From contig JBLDXI010000009.1 of the NCBI GenBank assembly GCA_047495785.1, forward strand, positions 3,658,001 through 3,722,000: 64,000 nucleotides of DNA. The letters are read 5' to 3'. Source of the DNA: Lepidodermella squamata. Lineage: Eukaryota > Gastrotricha. The translations under genes and the position numbers were made by a program. Of this stretch, positions 10,447 through 20,175 are shown in pieces. The notes beneath the pieces were generated by a model that worked only from the letters and a program-made list of their open reading frames with translations, searched no databases and had not been told where the DNA came from. How positions within the stretch are numbered: position 1 is the stretch's first letter; every line of letters starts with the position of its first letter.

Positions 10447-10729
10447 GGTGTCTGTCCTTTATTCAAGAGTTGTCGAGACAGGCGTGTCCAGAAAACACTT
10501 CGCCGACTATTTGAGTGGAAAAATTATCACGTGGGCGGAAATCATTCAGAGAATCAGGTGAGCAGCACGCCGAGACCCACGCCCCTCCGTACAGAACCCA
10601 TTAAGAGAGACAGTATAATCCCCCGACTTAATATCAGTAATCTATTGATCTGAAAAGACTCGATACAAAAAGAAAACATGTTTTTATTTGTATTTATCGA
10701 AAAACTGGACAACGATGAGCTTTTAATAG

Positions 10730-10957
10730 TCAACTAAAAAATGGCAACATGCGACTTGTCTCGATCGAATTAGACCGCCTCATTAGCATCCCGTCGTCAC
10801 CTGCCACATCGTTGAATTTGACAGCGTTTGGCGAGACAGGAAGCCAGTTTTCAGCGCTGACCAAAGCGAAGTCGCTGTTTAGGCCATCGTTAGGCGTGGG
10901 TGCCGATAAAATAACAGCTGTGAAGGCGATCAGCGTGACCAAAATAACTTTGAACAT
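10730..10957 (-). CDS. Secreted peptide precursor (array member 3)
   Basis: 75 residues from MFKVILVTL. The signal peptide ends at about residue 20 (AVILSA), followed by a short body with VKFNDVAGDDG, an expanded version of the K-F-x-D-A-G-D box, an Arg-Arg site and the tail MLPFFS. The inner Met is preferred over one 18 codons upstream because it begins the hydrophobic core. Function unknown. Confidence 0.7.
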   Translation of the reverse strand: MFKVILVTLIAFTAVILSAPTPNDGLNSDFALVSAENWLPVSPNAVKFNDVAGDDGMLMRRSNSIETSRMLPFFS

Positions 10958-11011
10958 CTTCGGACCGCTGCACGTGCTCGAACAGGAAACCTTGGACATG
11001 CAGCTTATCAA

Positions 11012-11456
11012 CTGCTAATCCTGCCAAACAAAATGTGTTCTAAAAAAAGTTATACAGCATAGACATAGGATAATGACATAAAAATATTTTCAAGGTTGGA
11101 TTCATAATTCACGCTCGAAAGCTTGAAGAAATCGTGTTGCGAATAGAATGGGCCATGCCTGTGCACATTTGTTCCGCAAACTATGTAATGATAGGTTTCC
11201 ACATGAGCCGCAAATGAAAAAATCGATGTTGAGCCAATTTAGAGTTTTCAGCTCTCATCTTTCAGCCTCATTGTTCTCGCTGTTTGATTACCCTGAGGCC
11301 TTTTCTCACGGAAGAATGAAACTGTGAAACAAAGAAGTGATCCGAATACAACACACATTTTATTAAATTTTCACCGTATTGATTTACAAAGAACTCGAAA
11401 AATAATAAATAGGAATGGCGGTTATATGTTCACAAGGTTGATAACAAATTTGTGGG
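11012..11456. other. Intergenic spacer
   Basis: No supported gene; contains the 3' untranslated region and AATAAA of the gene at 11457. Confidence 0.6.
11358..11363 (-). terminator. Polyadenylation signal AATAAA
   Basis: AATAAA on the minus strand, 93 bp past the stop of the 11457-11780 gene. Confidence 0.5.
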
Positions 11457-11780
11457 TCAGCGGCGCCTTCCGTAGACCAGCTGAGGAAACTTGACCTTGT
11501 GGCCTTGACGTTTCACGAGACCTTGATCGTCGTCTTCATCTGTGAGCCAAGAGTTTGATCCATCTGCATTGCCTCCATCATTGTTAACATACCGAAAGTC
11601 CGTTTCGATACCATCCGTTTCGCCCGCACCGCCAAACTTCCGCTTGTGCAGGTCTCGATGATGATCTTGAAGATCGTCCAAACTGAACTCAAAAGGCATT
11701 ACATCTTCATCGGCAATAGACGGAACGACGAGATAGCAGAACAATATTGCAGCCATGGAGTAGAAAACTAGCGAAGCCAT
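11457..11780 (-). CDS. Amidated peptide precursor, PQLVY-amide type (array member 4)
   Basis: 107 residues with a signal peptide (residues 1-23, ending PSIADE). HKRKFGGAGETDG carries the array's K-F-x-x-A-G box directly after a Lys-Arg site. The last segment, after a second Lys-Arg, is QGHKVKFPQLVY followed by Gly-Arg-Arg-Arg and stop: an amidation and trimming signal predicting a peptide ending LVY-amide. Box and amidated tail in one precursor connect the two peptide classes of the array. Confidence 0.82.
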   Translation of the reverse strand: MASLVFYSMAAILFCYLVVPSIADEDVMPFEFSLDDLQDHHRDLHKRKFGGAGETDGIETDFRYVNNDGGNADGSNSWLTDEDDDQGLVKRQGHKVKFPQLVYGRRR

Positions 11781-12592
11781 TCTTATTCTTAGAAAAAAAT
11801 GACTAGGGTGAGTAAAAAAGGGGTAGATTCAAAGAATGGATATTGCGCGTATTATGGTCGGTTATGCGCGCGGCTTAAGCGCTAAGACGAATGCGCGGCT
11901 TTTTTCATTAACCACGGTTCATAAAGTTAATTCCAGATCGTGAAATTCCCGGATTATTAATTTTCTATGCGATTTGTGCGGTCTGATCAGGCAACCACGC
12001 GTAAAAGTTTTTGTCTTGTCCTCTTCTGCCCCACAAATAATTGCGTAATTGGCGGAAAATTATCAGACGAATCATGTCTAGTATGGTAGGGTCACTAAAG
12101 ACTAGTTCTGGAAAAATGCAGAGTGGCCCAACAGCTTCTCTTGTTGGTAACAGATAAAACCAACGAGTTTCGCGTAGATCGTGAATTTAGGACGTGCAGT
12201 TATTTGGGCGTCAGCAATTCACGATATTAAAAGGGCATCGATAATTGCGGTATAAGTGAGCTCCTATCCCCGCATCAACTCAATTACCGGTGTTATCCTT
12301 CCAGGAGTACGTCGTGCTAATGCAAATTTTTTATAAAAGGCCCTTTCATTATGCAGTAGTTGATAATGCGTTAATCTCATCATCAAATATTTGCGGTTTT
12401 TCACGAGGAAATGCGTCGTGTTTGCCATTCAAGAAAGCATCCGTAAATCAAATTTATTAGGGATAAAAGTTCGAATGTCGAGCTAACAAAGAATAGTCAT
12501 TTAATTCACCGAGGGTCATGAAATGAAAATGCCATCGAACTATAATTGTCCTGGGGTCATAGTCATAATAAAAACAACCGGAGTTATCCCAT
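11781..12592. other. Intergenic spacer
   Basis: About 0.8 kb with no supported gene, AT-rich with scattered A/T runs; presumably promoter of the 11457 gene and 3' end of the 12593 gene. Confidence 0.6.
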
Positions 12593-12844
12593 TCAAGGCT
12601 TCCGGAATTTTCTGTTAGAATGGGCTGCTCGGCCGAAACTCATGCCGCTGCGCTTCGGCTTGCTGTTCGGATGTTCATTGCTTTGATCGCTCTCGTCGCT
12701 GTGAGAATGTTCTTCTTCTTGTGACCCTTGTGAATCTTGTGAATCGTCAGCTTCAAGTTCAAGATGACGCGCAGCCTCAGCGCCATCCATCAACACTAGC
12801 GCAAAAACTACTGCAAGTCCAAAAGCCAGAATAAGTTTGTTCAT
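12593..12844 (-). CDS. MSF-amide-type neuropeptide precursor (array member 5)
   Basis: 83 residues from MNKLILAFGLAVVF. The signal peptide ends at Ala-Glu-Ala (about residue 24). An acidic Ser/Asp/Glu/His-rich spacer follows, then Lys-Arg, SGMSFGR and a short basic tail. Gly-Arg after Phe predicts SGMSF-amide. Known nematode NLP-1 peptides also end in MSF-amide, so this could be a distant relative, but the match is only three residues plus Gly. Confidence 0.75.
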   Translation of the reverse strand: MNKLILAFGLAVVFALVLMDGAEAARHLELEADDSQDSQGSQEEEHSHSDESDQSNEHPNSKPKRSGMSFGRAAHSNRKFRKP

Positions 12845-13302
12845 TTTCGGAGAGCTTTCGAAAAACAAGTAAAACTTTGAACAGCTAGTTGTCAATGTGT
12901 TGATGAGAAGAAATCGCGAAACTTATATACTATTAATTTACCTGAGAAATGCGCTCACATGCGGCTTTGCGTCAATTACTGCTAATTAATCAACGTGAGA
13001 TTAAATTCCGGCTTATTGAAGCCCCAATCTCACAACACCTGGAAATCCATCTTAAACAGATTGGCGAAACCCCGCAAGTATTCGATTATCTCGCAGCCTG
13101 TAATCTGGGTGAAAATGCGTAGATTCTTGGAAAAGTGTACGAGCAATCGGAACGGCTGCCAAGTCTTAAAAACTAGGATTATCTGCAGGTTCTGAATTTA
13201 TATAAAGGACCTGGTTTTTACAGACAAGGCAAAAAATGTCATGAAGCCGTGGAAATGTTCATATCCCAAAGTTATAGTCATGTCTTGTCCCCTGGATCAA
13301 AA
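12845..13302. other. Intergenic spacer
   Basis: Promoter of the 12593 gene and 3' region of the 13303 gene; the short plus-strand frame at 12995-13195 has no signal peptide or motif and is not called. Confidence 0.55.
12922..12930 (-). promoter_or_regulatory. TATA box for the 12593-12844 gene
   Basis: TATATAAGT on the minus strand, about 80 bp upstream of the ATG. Confidence 0.5.
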
Positions 13303-13590
13303 TTAATAAGGGTTCGTCCTTGAGAGACCAATTCGATTGCCGTTAACTTTAGCCATCCAATTAGCTGCTCGCAGCTTGTAGTTGCCAATATTCCGCTTCC
13401 CAGCAACCGACATGATGCTGAGAATCTGCTCATCAGTGAGCGGAGGAGGAGGCTGCTGACGGCCGTGGTGGGAGCCATCGTGATTCTCCTTCACAGCATC
13501 TGAACGAAACGGGATCGGCACTGCATGCGAGAAAACCATGATGACAGCAAAAAGTGTTGCAAAGATAAGCAAGCTGCTAACGCGTGACAT
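13303..13590 (-). CDS. Secreted peptide precursor with Gly-Lys-Arg site (array member 6)
   Basis: 95 residues. Signal peptide 1-23 (ending FSHAVP), then a spacer with a His/Gln/Pro-rich run, LTDEQILSIMSVA, and Gly-Lys-Arg, which could amidate the upstream peptide at Ala. After the site comes NIGNYKLRAANWMAK and a basic tail. Neither box of the array is clear. Processing is inferred only from the dibasic site. Confidence 0.7.
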   Translation of the reverse strand: MSRVSSLLIFATLFAVIMVFSHAVPIPFRSDAVKENHDGSHHGRQQPPPPLTDEQILSIMSVAGKRNIGNYKLRAANWMAKVNGNRIGLSRTNPY

Positions 13591-13658
13591 GACCAGGCTA
13601 AAATCGTAAAATTATACCACAAGTGATTTGTGTTGCTTTTCAAAATGAACTCGAAACT

Positions 13659-13667
13659 CCTTATAAC
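13659..13667 (-). promoter_or_regulatory. TATA-like box for the 13303-13590 gene
   Basis: GTTATAAGG on the minus strand, about 70 bp upstream of the ATG. Confidence 0.45.
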
Positions 13668-13841
13668 TTCGTCTCCGAACTGTTATTTTATTCTAGTATC
13701 TAGGGAATAGTTCTTTCTTAACGGACATTTTCAACAACAGCCACATGACAATGGTAGGAGTCTGACGTAAGAGATTGATACTGGGAATTAAAATGAAAAC
13801 TGCTGACTATATTGCCTCGGGTGATGCATGATGACATTTAA

Positions 13842-14063
13842 TCAAGGCTTGCGCGCCAATGACTTCAGGTGAAATTGCTTTGCGAAACCGGCACCTCGTT
13901 TTGACAGGAGCATCCTGTCGAATGAAGAAGGCCACATGGGCACTTCGTACATACTGCTGTCGTCGTCATCGTAACCCGCCGCTGCTGTGGCTTCCAGAAC
14001 CAACAGCATGACGAAAACGGCGCACATGGCGTAGAAAATGTTGAAGGAATTGAACGCTGCCAT
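13842..14063 (-). CDS. Short secreted peptide precursor (array member 7)
   Basis: 73 residues: hydrophobic leader to about residue 29 (LLVLEATAAA), a Tyr-Asp-rich spacer, then Ser-Lys-Arg and a basic 17-residue C-terminal segment GAGFAKQFHLKSLARKP. One mature peptide after the Lys-Arg site is the simplest reading. Confidence 0.7.
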   Translation of the reverse strand: MAAFNSFNIFYAMCAVFVMLLVLEATAAAGYDDDDSSMYEVPMWPSSFDRMLLSKRGAGFAKQFHLKSLARKP

Positions 14064-14586
14064 TCTATTGACGGTAAACTTTGCTAAAATGTCAGTCTAT
14101 TACAGCAAGAAAAATAAGTTTAAGTTCGGTGCATTCGGCTGGGCGGAGGAAGGGGATGAAAATGGGCCAGAGATTTATGCGAGTCAACCTCAATTTTCGC
14201 AAAACTGTGATAACCTCATAAATAAATTGCTTTTTATTGGCTCTGCGACTGAGAGGGTTGAAATCCCACAAATTCCGCTGAGGATTATCAAAGTAAATTG
14301 GAATAAAATATGCCGCGAGAAACCATAATTATACGAAAAATGTGCGTCATGTGAGAACTTGATTGCAAAATTTGATTTACATTCTTCCAGGGAGTTCATC
14401 CTTTTATTCCTCCTTCATCCCTCGCGTCCTTTCATTCTGACGTCATCGGGTCAAAAAGAATGTTGATGACTGCAATTTTTATTGAAATAACCTAACCAAA
14501 CACTAGGCAGGCATCAAATCCTCTAAATATGATAATCAAGGAAAGCAACAATGGACAGTGACTCATAACAGCACTTGGCTCTAGCA
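14064..14586. other. Intergenic spacer
   Basis: No supported gene. The plus-strand frame starting at 14038 overlaps the leader of the gene at 13842 and lacks any motif. Confidence 0.55.
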
Positions 14587-14973
14587 TTACAGAACGCCCA
14601 TTCGGGCGATTTTCTGAAATTGGATCGGCCGATAGCCACCTCTGTGCTGAACGGCCTTGATTGCTCGCTTCTCTAGAGCATCCATTTGATCGTCGTCATC
14701 ATCTTTGTCTTCCTCTTCGTCTTGTGAGCGGCCTCGGTAAAACCAAGACTGTGTCTCTCCTGCGTTCTGTTTAGCTATGGCTTCATTGTCAGCGAATTTG
14801 GATTGCCACCCAATTGCGGCATCCCCGGCTCCGAATCCTTTGCCCCTACCAAGCGTCATAAGAGCTAGAATGTCATCGTCTTCATCGTGGCCATAGGCTG
14901 CTGCTTGATGCAATATCACAGATGTGAAGATCACACTGAATAAAGCGATGCGCTGAAGATCCATTTTCGACAT
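14587..14973 (-). CDS. Secreted precursor with GAGD and SWFY boxes (array member 8)
   Basis: 128 residues with a signal peptide ending QAAAYG (about residue 27). The body holds GRGKGFGAGDAAIGWQ (aromatic-x-A-G-D box), AGETQSWFYRG (variant of the T-x-G-W-x-Y-G box), a Glu/Asp run and LEKR before a basic Gln-rich C-terminus. Both boxes occur in the order seen in members 13-19. Met1 and Met4 are both possible starts. Confidence 0.78.
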   Translation of the reverse strand: MSKMDLQRIALFSVIFTSVILHQAAAYGHDEDDDILALMTLGRGKGFGAGDAAIGWQSKFADNEAIAKQNAGETQSWFYRGRSQDEEEDKDDDDDQMDALEKRAIKAVQHRGGYRPIQFQKIARMGVL

Positions 14974-16168
14974 GATTTGAAGAGTAAAAGAGATACTATA
15001 ATAAAAACAGCTATATCAGGTAAGTAAAGGGTACAGGCTAAAAGCTGCGTGGATTTGGGAGGAAGCTGAGTAAAGTTTTAGGCCTCTTGAACAATGATGA
15101 AATAGGACCTCCCGCCAGGATATTAGCACTAGCGGGCGACGTCACAAAACTTGTTATTTGCTTGCAATTATATAGCGATATTATACCTATCTAATGTTTC
15201 GCTTGATCGATCAAGCTTTGCGATGACCATTTTTGCGCGACAACATAATTTGCTGCCCACGAGTGCATACCTGTTTTTAAATTATTCCTGCTGACTTTCA
15301 ACACGCGACGTCGGTTTTGCCCGAGTAGGCGAGAAAGGGCGGGACAACGGGCGCAAAATTACTTTTCGCAGGCGTTTCGCCTATTTAAGGAACCCAAAAG
15401 ATTTCTGCCACTCCTATGCCAATTTTTTCAGAATAAAGAAATGAGCAGTGATGTTGAGGCTGAAAAATGCTATCAGCTTTCATCGACATGTGGAATTCAG
15501 ATATTACGTCTAAAAATAACGGGAGATTATCCGAATTAGAGAATGATGGCTCGCAACTAAGCTGCTACAACTCCGAAAATGATTGCGTGGAGAAATATTA
15601 CTCATCCATCGGGCATCTCTGTCCATACTTTCGAAATTCGACGAATGAGATCTGAAATGACAGTGAAAGCGTTTCTTTGTCAGAGCAATGGATACCACCC
15701 CGCTCCGCATATTATTCGGCATCTTATACTGGAGTCCAGATGATGTGTCACGGCGCACAGCTTTCTCCGCTGTGGAATGCAAATGAATTAGATGGGTGGA
15801 CAATGTTACTTATAAGACATGAATTTAATTTTATTACATTAATATGGAACCTCTATTACCCTTGCTGCATGATGCCTGAATGAATTTTTCACTCAGTCAT
15901 GAAACGATGATGTTGGGCAACCCCGTTAACTGAACGGAATGCGCCTGAAATCAAGTCAATAAGGACATTATGGTTATAGACTGCAACACGCAAGTCTCGA
16001 AACTAAAGACACAGTCCTCATATTCCAGTAAAAAACTAGAACTTGAAAAAACGCAATAGTCTCGCCGACGTTCAGATTTTTAATTAAAAAATGACCTAAT
16101 TCATTGCGAAAGTTTGAAAAATAATATAAGTAATGTGATTCATGTCAAATCATCCGCCCTGGCAGATT
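14974..16168. other. Intergenic, one uncertain plus-strand reading frame
   Basis: Contains the questionable plus-strand frames at 15441-15883, described separately, and nothing else recognisable. Confidence 0.5.
15441..15883 (+). pseudogene. Uncertain plus-strand small gene or gene remnant
   Basis: A TATA-like CTATTTAAGG at 15381 precedes ATGs at 15441 and 15467. The 15467 frame runs to a TGA at 15653-15655 and stays open in the same frame to 15883. No signal peptide or domain is recognised. It could be a decayed plus-strand gene, or two exons with an unrecognised intron. Confidence 0.25.
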
Positions 16169-16660
16169 TCAGTTTCCTTTCATTCCAGATGATAAATCAG
16201 GGTCTTCGTCCATATTCTCTGACAAGGCGATCATTTTACGCCACGCAGCAGCAGCTCGGCGTTCGAAATTGTTATCATAGTCTTGCAATTCTTCTAGCTC
16301 CGCATCAGCGATGCCAGACTTCGTTCGAAAGGCTCTGTAACTTGGCTCGAGGTCGACTGTGTCGCTTGAAGTTTCATCGTCCAGGTTCTCACTGCTCGTT
16401 TTTGCCAATCGGCTTCGAAGTGCGGTTGCTTGACTGAGCCCGTAGCTTTCTTTGCTAGAAACATCGCCTGAATCGTCTCTACCAAGCGATATTTTGTAGT
16501 TCAGATCTGTTGGCCGCAATTTTTCGTTGTCGAAGTTCTCCTCAGAGAAGTCTATGGCGTAGTCAGGTTCTGAAAGTTCATCATTCATGTTGAAAGGGGC
16601 TTGCATGGTTGATCCGAAGCATAGTAGTAAAACTACAAAGAAGAGGGAAGCGTTCAGCAT
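16169..16660 (-). CDS. Secreted acidic precursor (array member 9)
   Basis: 163 residues, the longest unspliced member. The signal peptide ends STMQA (residue 21). The body is Asp/Glu/Ser-rich, with LGRDDSGDVSS resembling the S-G-D-V box and a double Arg before a short amphipathic Ala-rich segment near the C-terminus. Cysteine-free after the leader. No known family recognised. Confidence 0.72.
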   Translation of the reverse strand: MLNASLFFVVLLLCFGSTMQAPFNMNDELSEPDYAIDFSEENFDNEKLRPTDLNYKISLGRDDSGDVSSKESYGLSQATALRSRLAKTSSENLDDETSSDTVDLEPSYRAFRTKSGIADAELEELQDYDNNFERRAAAAWRKMIALSENMDEDPDLSSGMKGN

Positions 16661-16995
16661 TATATTTGAAAGTTTCCAGAAATGAAAAAAGTGAATATAA
16701 GCACTAAACCACTCTTCACATCACGTCTTTTTGTCTCTTGCTGAATAAAACCGCCGCGTGACATCGGAGGCGTTAAAGTGAGAAACGGAAAAAGCAGTCC
16801 GTTAAAACTTGGGATGAAATATCATTCTGTAACGCATTATTCAAGGAGGTGGCATCGCCAAAAAGTGTGCACTTACGAGAAAGCTAAATGACCTTTAGAA
16901 GCCTAAAACGCCCCGAAACACCCACACAGCCAAAACATGTCAAAAACGTCGTTGCACGTTTATTCCGTTTTCACAAAGAACGCAAAACTCATAGA
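16661..16995. other. Intergenic spacer
   Basis: No supported gene; promoter and 3' flanks of neighbouring array genes. Confidence 0.6.
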
Positions 16996-17334
16996 TTAAT
17001 CATTGTCTCTATCACTCCCAGGCCAGTCGCTCTCAGGTGAATCACCAAAGTTTGAATCTTCTCCGCTCTCGAATTTCTCAGCGAAATTCTGCGGAGCAAG
17101 AATCAGCTGATCAATAGACTCTTCATCATAGTCATCAGGCAATGCCTCGTTTCGGAACAAAGACGGAATAACATCTATTAAGGAGGGCATGCGTAGCATC
17201 AAATCGGCCATCTGCTGTCTTCTGAGTTGCTCTGAACCATACTCTGCATTGTCATCTGCTTGAACGTTTATTAGGGTGTTCGCAGAAATTTGTGATGCCA
17301 GCATCACCACTATGACGAGGACTAAAAATGGCAT
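16996..17334 (-). CDS. Secreted acidic precursor (array member 10)
   Basis: 112 residues from MPFLVLVIVVMLASQISA, a clear signal peptide; the 19-codon upstream extension is less likely. The body contains Leu-rich helical stretches and ends in an acidic tail with EKFESGEDSNFGD, in which K-F-x-S-G recalls the array box. No cysteines in the mature part. Confidence 0.7.
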   Translation of the reverse strand: MPFLVLVIVVMLASQISANTLINVQADDNAEYGSEQLRRQQMADLMLRMPSLIDVIPSLFRNEALPDDYDEESIDQLILAPQNFAEKFESGEDSNFGDSPESDWPGSDRDND

Positions 17335-17874
17335 TGAAGTATATCGAGAAGAAATAAGCCCTAGTTTGAAGGAAAAATGGATTAGGTACATCCAAGCGAT
17401 AAGAATTGAAGAAAAACGAAAACAATATAAATGCTCATATTACGTCCACGGAGCTAACCATGAGCCCAAATCTCAGAACCGTGTGGCGCAACATGCAGGG
17501 AAGAATTTTTCAACCAGTTAATTTAGGAAACGAGTTTATTCACTCAGGGTGTCCACTCACCATTCATTGAAACTTTGTCGTAGTAGGTAGGCGTCGATGG
17601 ATGAGTTGGCATGCAGCCTTCACTTGAACTTCAGTGTAAACGGTAATGAATTTGGGACGACGAACTGCTATATCCGTTCCGCAAAGGTGACCTTTCATTA
17701 TTTTACAGCTATTTATAAGTAGGAGCGAGCGAAATTGTTGATTGCGTCTTTTTAATTTTCCGGTTTATAACAGCATGAATGATTTTATTATTCAATACAA
17801 TTTGTCGTTTATTGCACTGATTTCATCGCAGCTGCTTTCTCTTCATCGTCAAGTGCGCTGCAAATAAAAATCGT
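17335..17874. other. Intergenic spacer
   Basis: Holds a 44-codon minus-strand frame near 17560-17700 behind a TATA-like ACTTATAAATAG, without a signal peptide, so it is not called. Otherwise nothing recognised. Confidence 0.5.
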
Positions 17875-18111
17875 CTAGAGAAACATTAAGTGTACAGAAT
17901 GTTGGCGGAGGGGGAAAGTTTCGTTTTCTTGATGCTTTTCGATCACCACTGAAGTTGCCGTCATTAAAGGAATCGTGTCCGGCACTTTGCTACTGTAATT
18001 TGCCACCTGTGAGAGACACATGGATGTTGTCGTCAAAGAGATGCAAACAAGATGCAAGATGAAAGATACCGTATTTCTCGAAAATTTACCGCGGGCTATA
18101 TTTATGAACAA
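17875..18111 (-). CDS. Possible small secreted protein (array member 11, doubtful)
   Basis: 78 residues with a moderately hydrophobic stretch (VSFILHLVCISLTTTSMCLS) that could act as a leader. Neither box nor dibasic sites are present. The 5' end lies in a repeat copied at 18745-18838, which weakens the case. Confidence 0.35.
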   Translation of the reverse strand: MFINIARGKFSRNTVSFILHLVCISLTTTSMCLSQVANYSSKVPDTIPLMTATSVVIEKHQENETFPLRQHSVHLMFL

Positions 18112-18163
18112 ATGATTTTTGATTCGGGTTGTATTAGGGAGTGGGGATATATACGGGTGTGCT
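18067..18163. repeat. Interspersed repeat, copy 1
   Basis: Shares GGGTTGTATTAGGGAG and GGGGATATATAC with 18745-18838. A terminal ACCGTATTTCTCGAAAAT here appears inverted at the end of the other copy. Confidence 0.5.
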
Positions 18164-18261
18164 GTTTAATTGCGAATCATCACAAAAAGCCGCGAGCAAT
18201 TCGTATTAAGACGACGTTTTTAGATTGTTTTATTTGTCGATTCAGTGAAAAAGTGAAAAAG

Positions 18262-18498
18262 TTACAATTTCTTGATGTTGTGATTTTGTGATTTTGTGAA
18301 CTGGTGATGTTGTAGCCATTCCTTGACGCATCGACGATCGACCTTGAAGACTCTCGAGGCATCGTTTGCTGAGATTGCTTTTGCATGATCAGCCACGCGA
18401 ATTTTGTATGCGAGGGAATACTTGCGGTGCCGCTTTCGCTTGTCTTCTTCGGACACCTGGACGGAATCTTGAAGACGATCAGGAGAGCCAGCCATCAT
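18262..18498 (-). CDS. Brinker/pogo-type helix-turn-helix protein fragment
   Basis: 78 residues. A basic N-terminus (KRKRHRKYSLAYKIRVADHA) and a following segment (ASRVFKVDRRCVKEWLQH) show the spacing of the Brinker/pogo-Tigger DNA-binding helix-turn-helix: aromatic-basic helix 1, then the V-D-x-x-x-V-x-E-W recognition helix. No signal peptide, so it is not part of the peptide array. No transposase catalytic domain follows. It may be a domesticated DNA-binding protein or the 5' remnant of a pogo-like transposon. Confidence 0.55.
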   Translation of the reverse strand: MMAGSPDRLQDSVQVSEEDKRKRHRKYSLAYKIRVADHAKAISANDASRVFKVDRRCVKEWLQHHQFTKSQNHNIKKL

Positions 18499-19604
18499 CG
18501 ATTCCAGAAGGTTAAAACGATTAAGAAGGATATGAAAATGTTAAAATAAAACTCTGTGTCTCAGCTAGTGAATGCTGAATGGGCATTTTCTGCTGGCTTA
18601 TGAATGGTGCCAAGATCAGACGTTGCGAAGCTGCTTACGCGATAGCTAATCACTGATTACGATAATGCGTCATTAATAAGGCTTTTCTTTTGTTCCAACG
18701 CATGCTTCGCCCAAATTAAAATAGCTGTGGTACAATTTCGAGGCCTGGGTTAAATATGAACAAACGATTTTTTCGTCGGGTTGTATTAGGGAGCGGGGAT
18801 ATATACAGGTGTGTCGTATATTTTCGAGAAATACGGTACATGATTCATTTCGCAAACACAAATGGACTGAACTTATCTCGCCATCAGATGAACAAATGTA
18901 AAGCATTTCCGGCGTGCGTCAAGACGCCGCAAATGTCCCACGTCAAATCACGAGGCATCAGAGCAAAAATGTCCATGCAAAAGAACGTCATTAAGTTTGA
19001 TGTTGTAGGCTGAACAAAATCTTCAACCTGATTAGTCATTTGGTCGTAGCCATGATTCCGCCTTATTGCTGCGTGAATCCACGAAAGCTTCGTAAAAAAC
19101 GGTAGGAACTGATTTTCACGAAATAGTTGGAAATGGCCCTCATAGGGTCGATTCAAGCAGCAAAAGGCGGAGTCATGGCTACGAACAGCTGACCAGTCGA
19201 AGGAAAACCAACGAAAATATTTTTTATTTTTGTCCTCATTTGATATAAAGGTTGCGGATTTTTTGGTTCTGCTTAAAACCTATTAATTGATATAATTTGC
19301 TGCTGCTCATTAAATTGAATGTATACCATTTATGTTAAAAATTCGACGCTGAGCTTTGCTGACATAAATGATTTATTTTCAAGCCATCCTCACAGTGAGG
19401 AATATTCAACACTGAGGTCAAATTGGCCAAAAAAGACCTAACAAGTGATCTTGCCCCAGTTTCTATTTTTGGCAAATAAAGCAACGCAGATGATATTTGC
19501 TGAATGTTGGCTATACTCGTCAAGTCGCCGAAATAAGTATTAAGGGCCGTGATTTCTAGACGGAGCACACTTTGGGACAGACGATCAAACGGGCGACATA
19601 TCTA
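18499..19604. other. Intergenic, transposon-derived debris
   Basis: Contains the second copy of the 18067 repeat and open frames without signal peptides. The frame at 19335-19568 lies in the 3' flank of the 19605 gene. No supported gene. Confidence 0.5.
18745..18838. repeat. Interspersed repeat, copy 2
   Basis: Matches 18067-18163 over ATGAACAAA-CGATTTTT, GGGTTGTATTAGGGAGCGG and GGATATATACAGGTGTG, ending in an inverted TTTTCGAGAAATACGGTA. Confidence 0.5.
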
Positions 19605-19832
19605 TCACTCGATATCCATAGCCAAGCCCTCGCCGAATCGATCTTGTAGTTTTTGAGGGAATATGATGTTCGATAATATGCCAGCGCCGTCGAATTTCCC
19701 GTGGCTGTGTAGATCAGTGTCTTGGCTATCTTCAAATTCTTCGTGGTGCATAGGCGCCCGGTTCAACGCCATCACAGCTGCCATGAGGGCGAACAAAACC
19801 AATAAATTGAAGCTAGAGATTAAACTCGACAT
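19605..19832 (-). CDS. Secreted precursor with KFDGAG box (array member 12)
   Basis: 75 residues from MSSLISSFNLLVLFALMAAVMA, a clear signal peptide. The body is short and His/Glu/Asp-rich, then HGKFDGAGILSNIIF, a clean K-F-x-G-A-G box, and an acidic end. No W-x-Y-G box. A TATA-like site lies about 60 bp upstream and an AATAAA near 19368. Confidence 0.78.
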   Translation of the reverse strand: MSSLISSFNLLVLFALMAAVMALNRAPMHHEEFEDSQDTDLHSHGKFDGAGILSNIIFPQKLQDRFGEGLAMDIE

Positions 19833-19890
19833 TTTACAAAAAGATTGGGGCTTGTAATGAGAATGCAAAGTTGGGCAAAATTTATTCTAC

Positions 19891-19899
19891 TTATAAATT
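19891..19899 (-). promoter_or_regulatory. TATA box for the 19605-19832 gene
   Basis: AATTTATAA on the minus strand, about 60 bp upstream of the ATG. Confidence 0.45.
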
Positions 19900-20031
19900 T
19901 AGTGCGTGGAACTACGCAAATTTTCTTGACCATTGAATTTAAAGCGTTGTTAATTCTTAACTGTTCTAGTGAGATAATTGCATTACAAAACGGCACTTAT
20001 TGGTGCAAAAGTATATGAAAATACACGCAAG

Positions 20032-20037
20032 TTTATT
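20032..20037 (-). terminator. Polyadenylation signal AATAAA
   Basis: AATAAA on the minus strand, about 140 bp past the stop of the 20176-20397 gene. Confidence 0.45.
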
Positions 20038-20175
20038 TTAAATTCACAATAATTACAATCGCCATTTTCTCTACGGCTAAAAGATGCTGAAACGTCAAAT
20101 GAGCGTGATGATTTTATTCGCTTCGAATCAGATGTGTTGGATGGACGTGGTCAGACCGGAAACGTAGAAATGCAT

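Larger units (their letters stand above)
19833..20175. other. Intergenic spacer
   Basis: Promoter of the 19605 gene and 3' flank of the 20176 gene; nothing else seen. Confidence 0.6.

Noticed and set aside
18756-19156. Frames read as possible pogo/Tigger transposase pieces
   Set aside because: No DDE signature could be matched confidently on either strand.
19335-19568. Minus-strand frame with YFGDLTSIA, resembling box 1
   Set aside because: It lies in the 3' flank of the 19605 gene, around that gene's AATAAA, and has no signal peptide.
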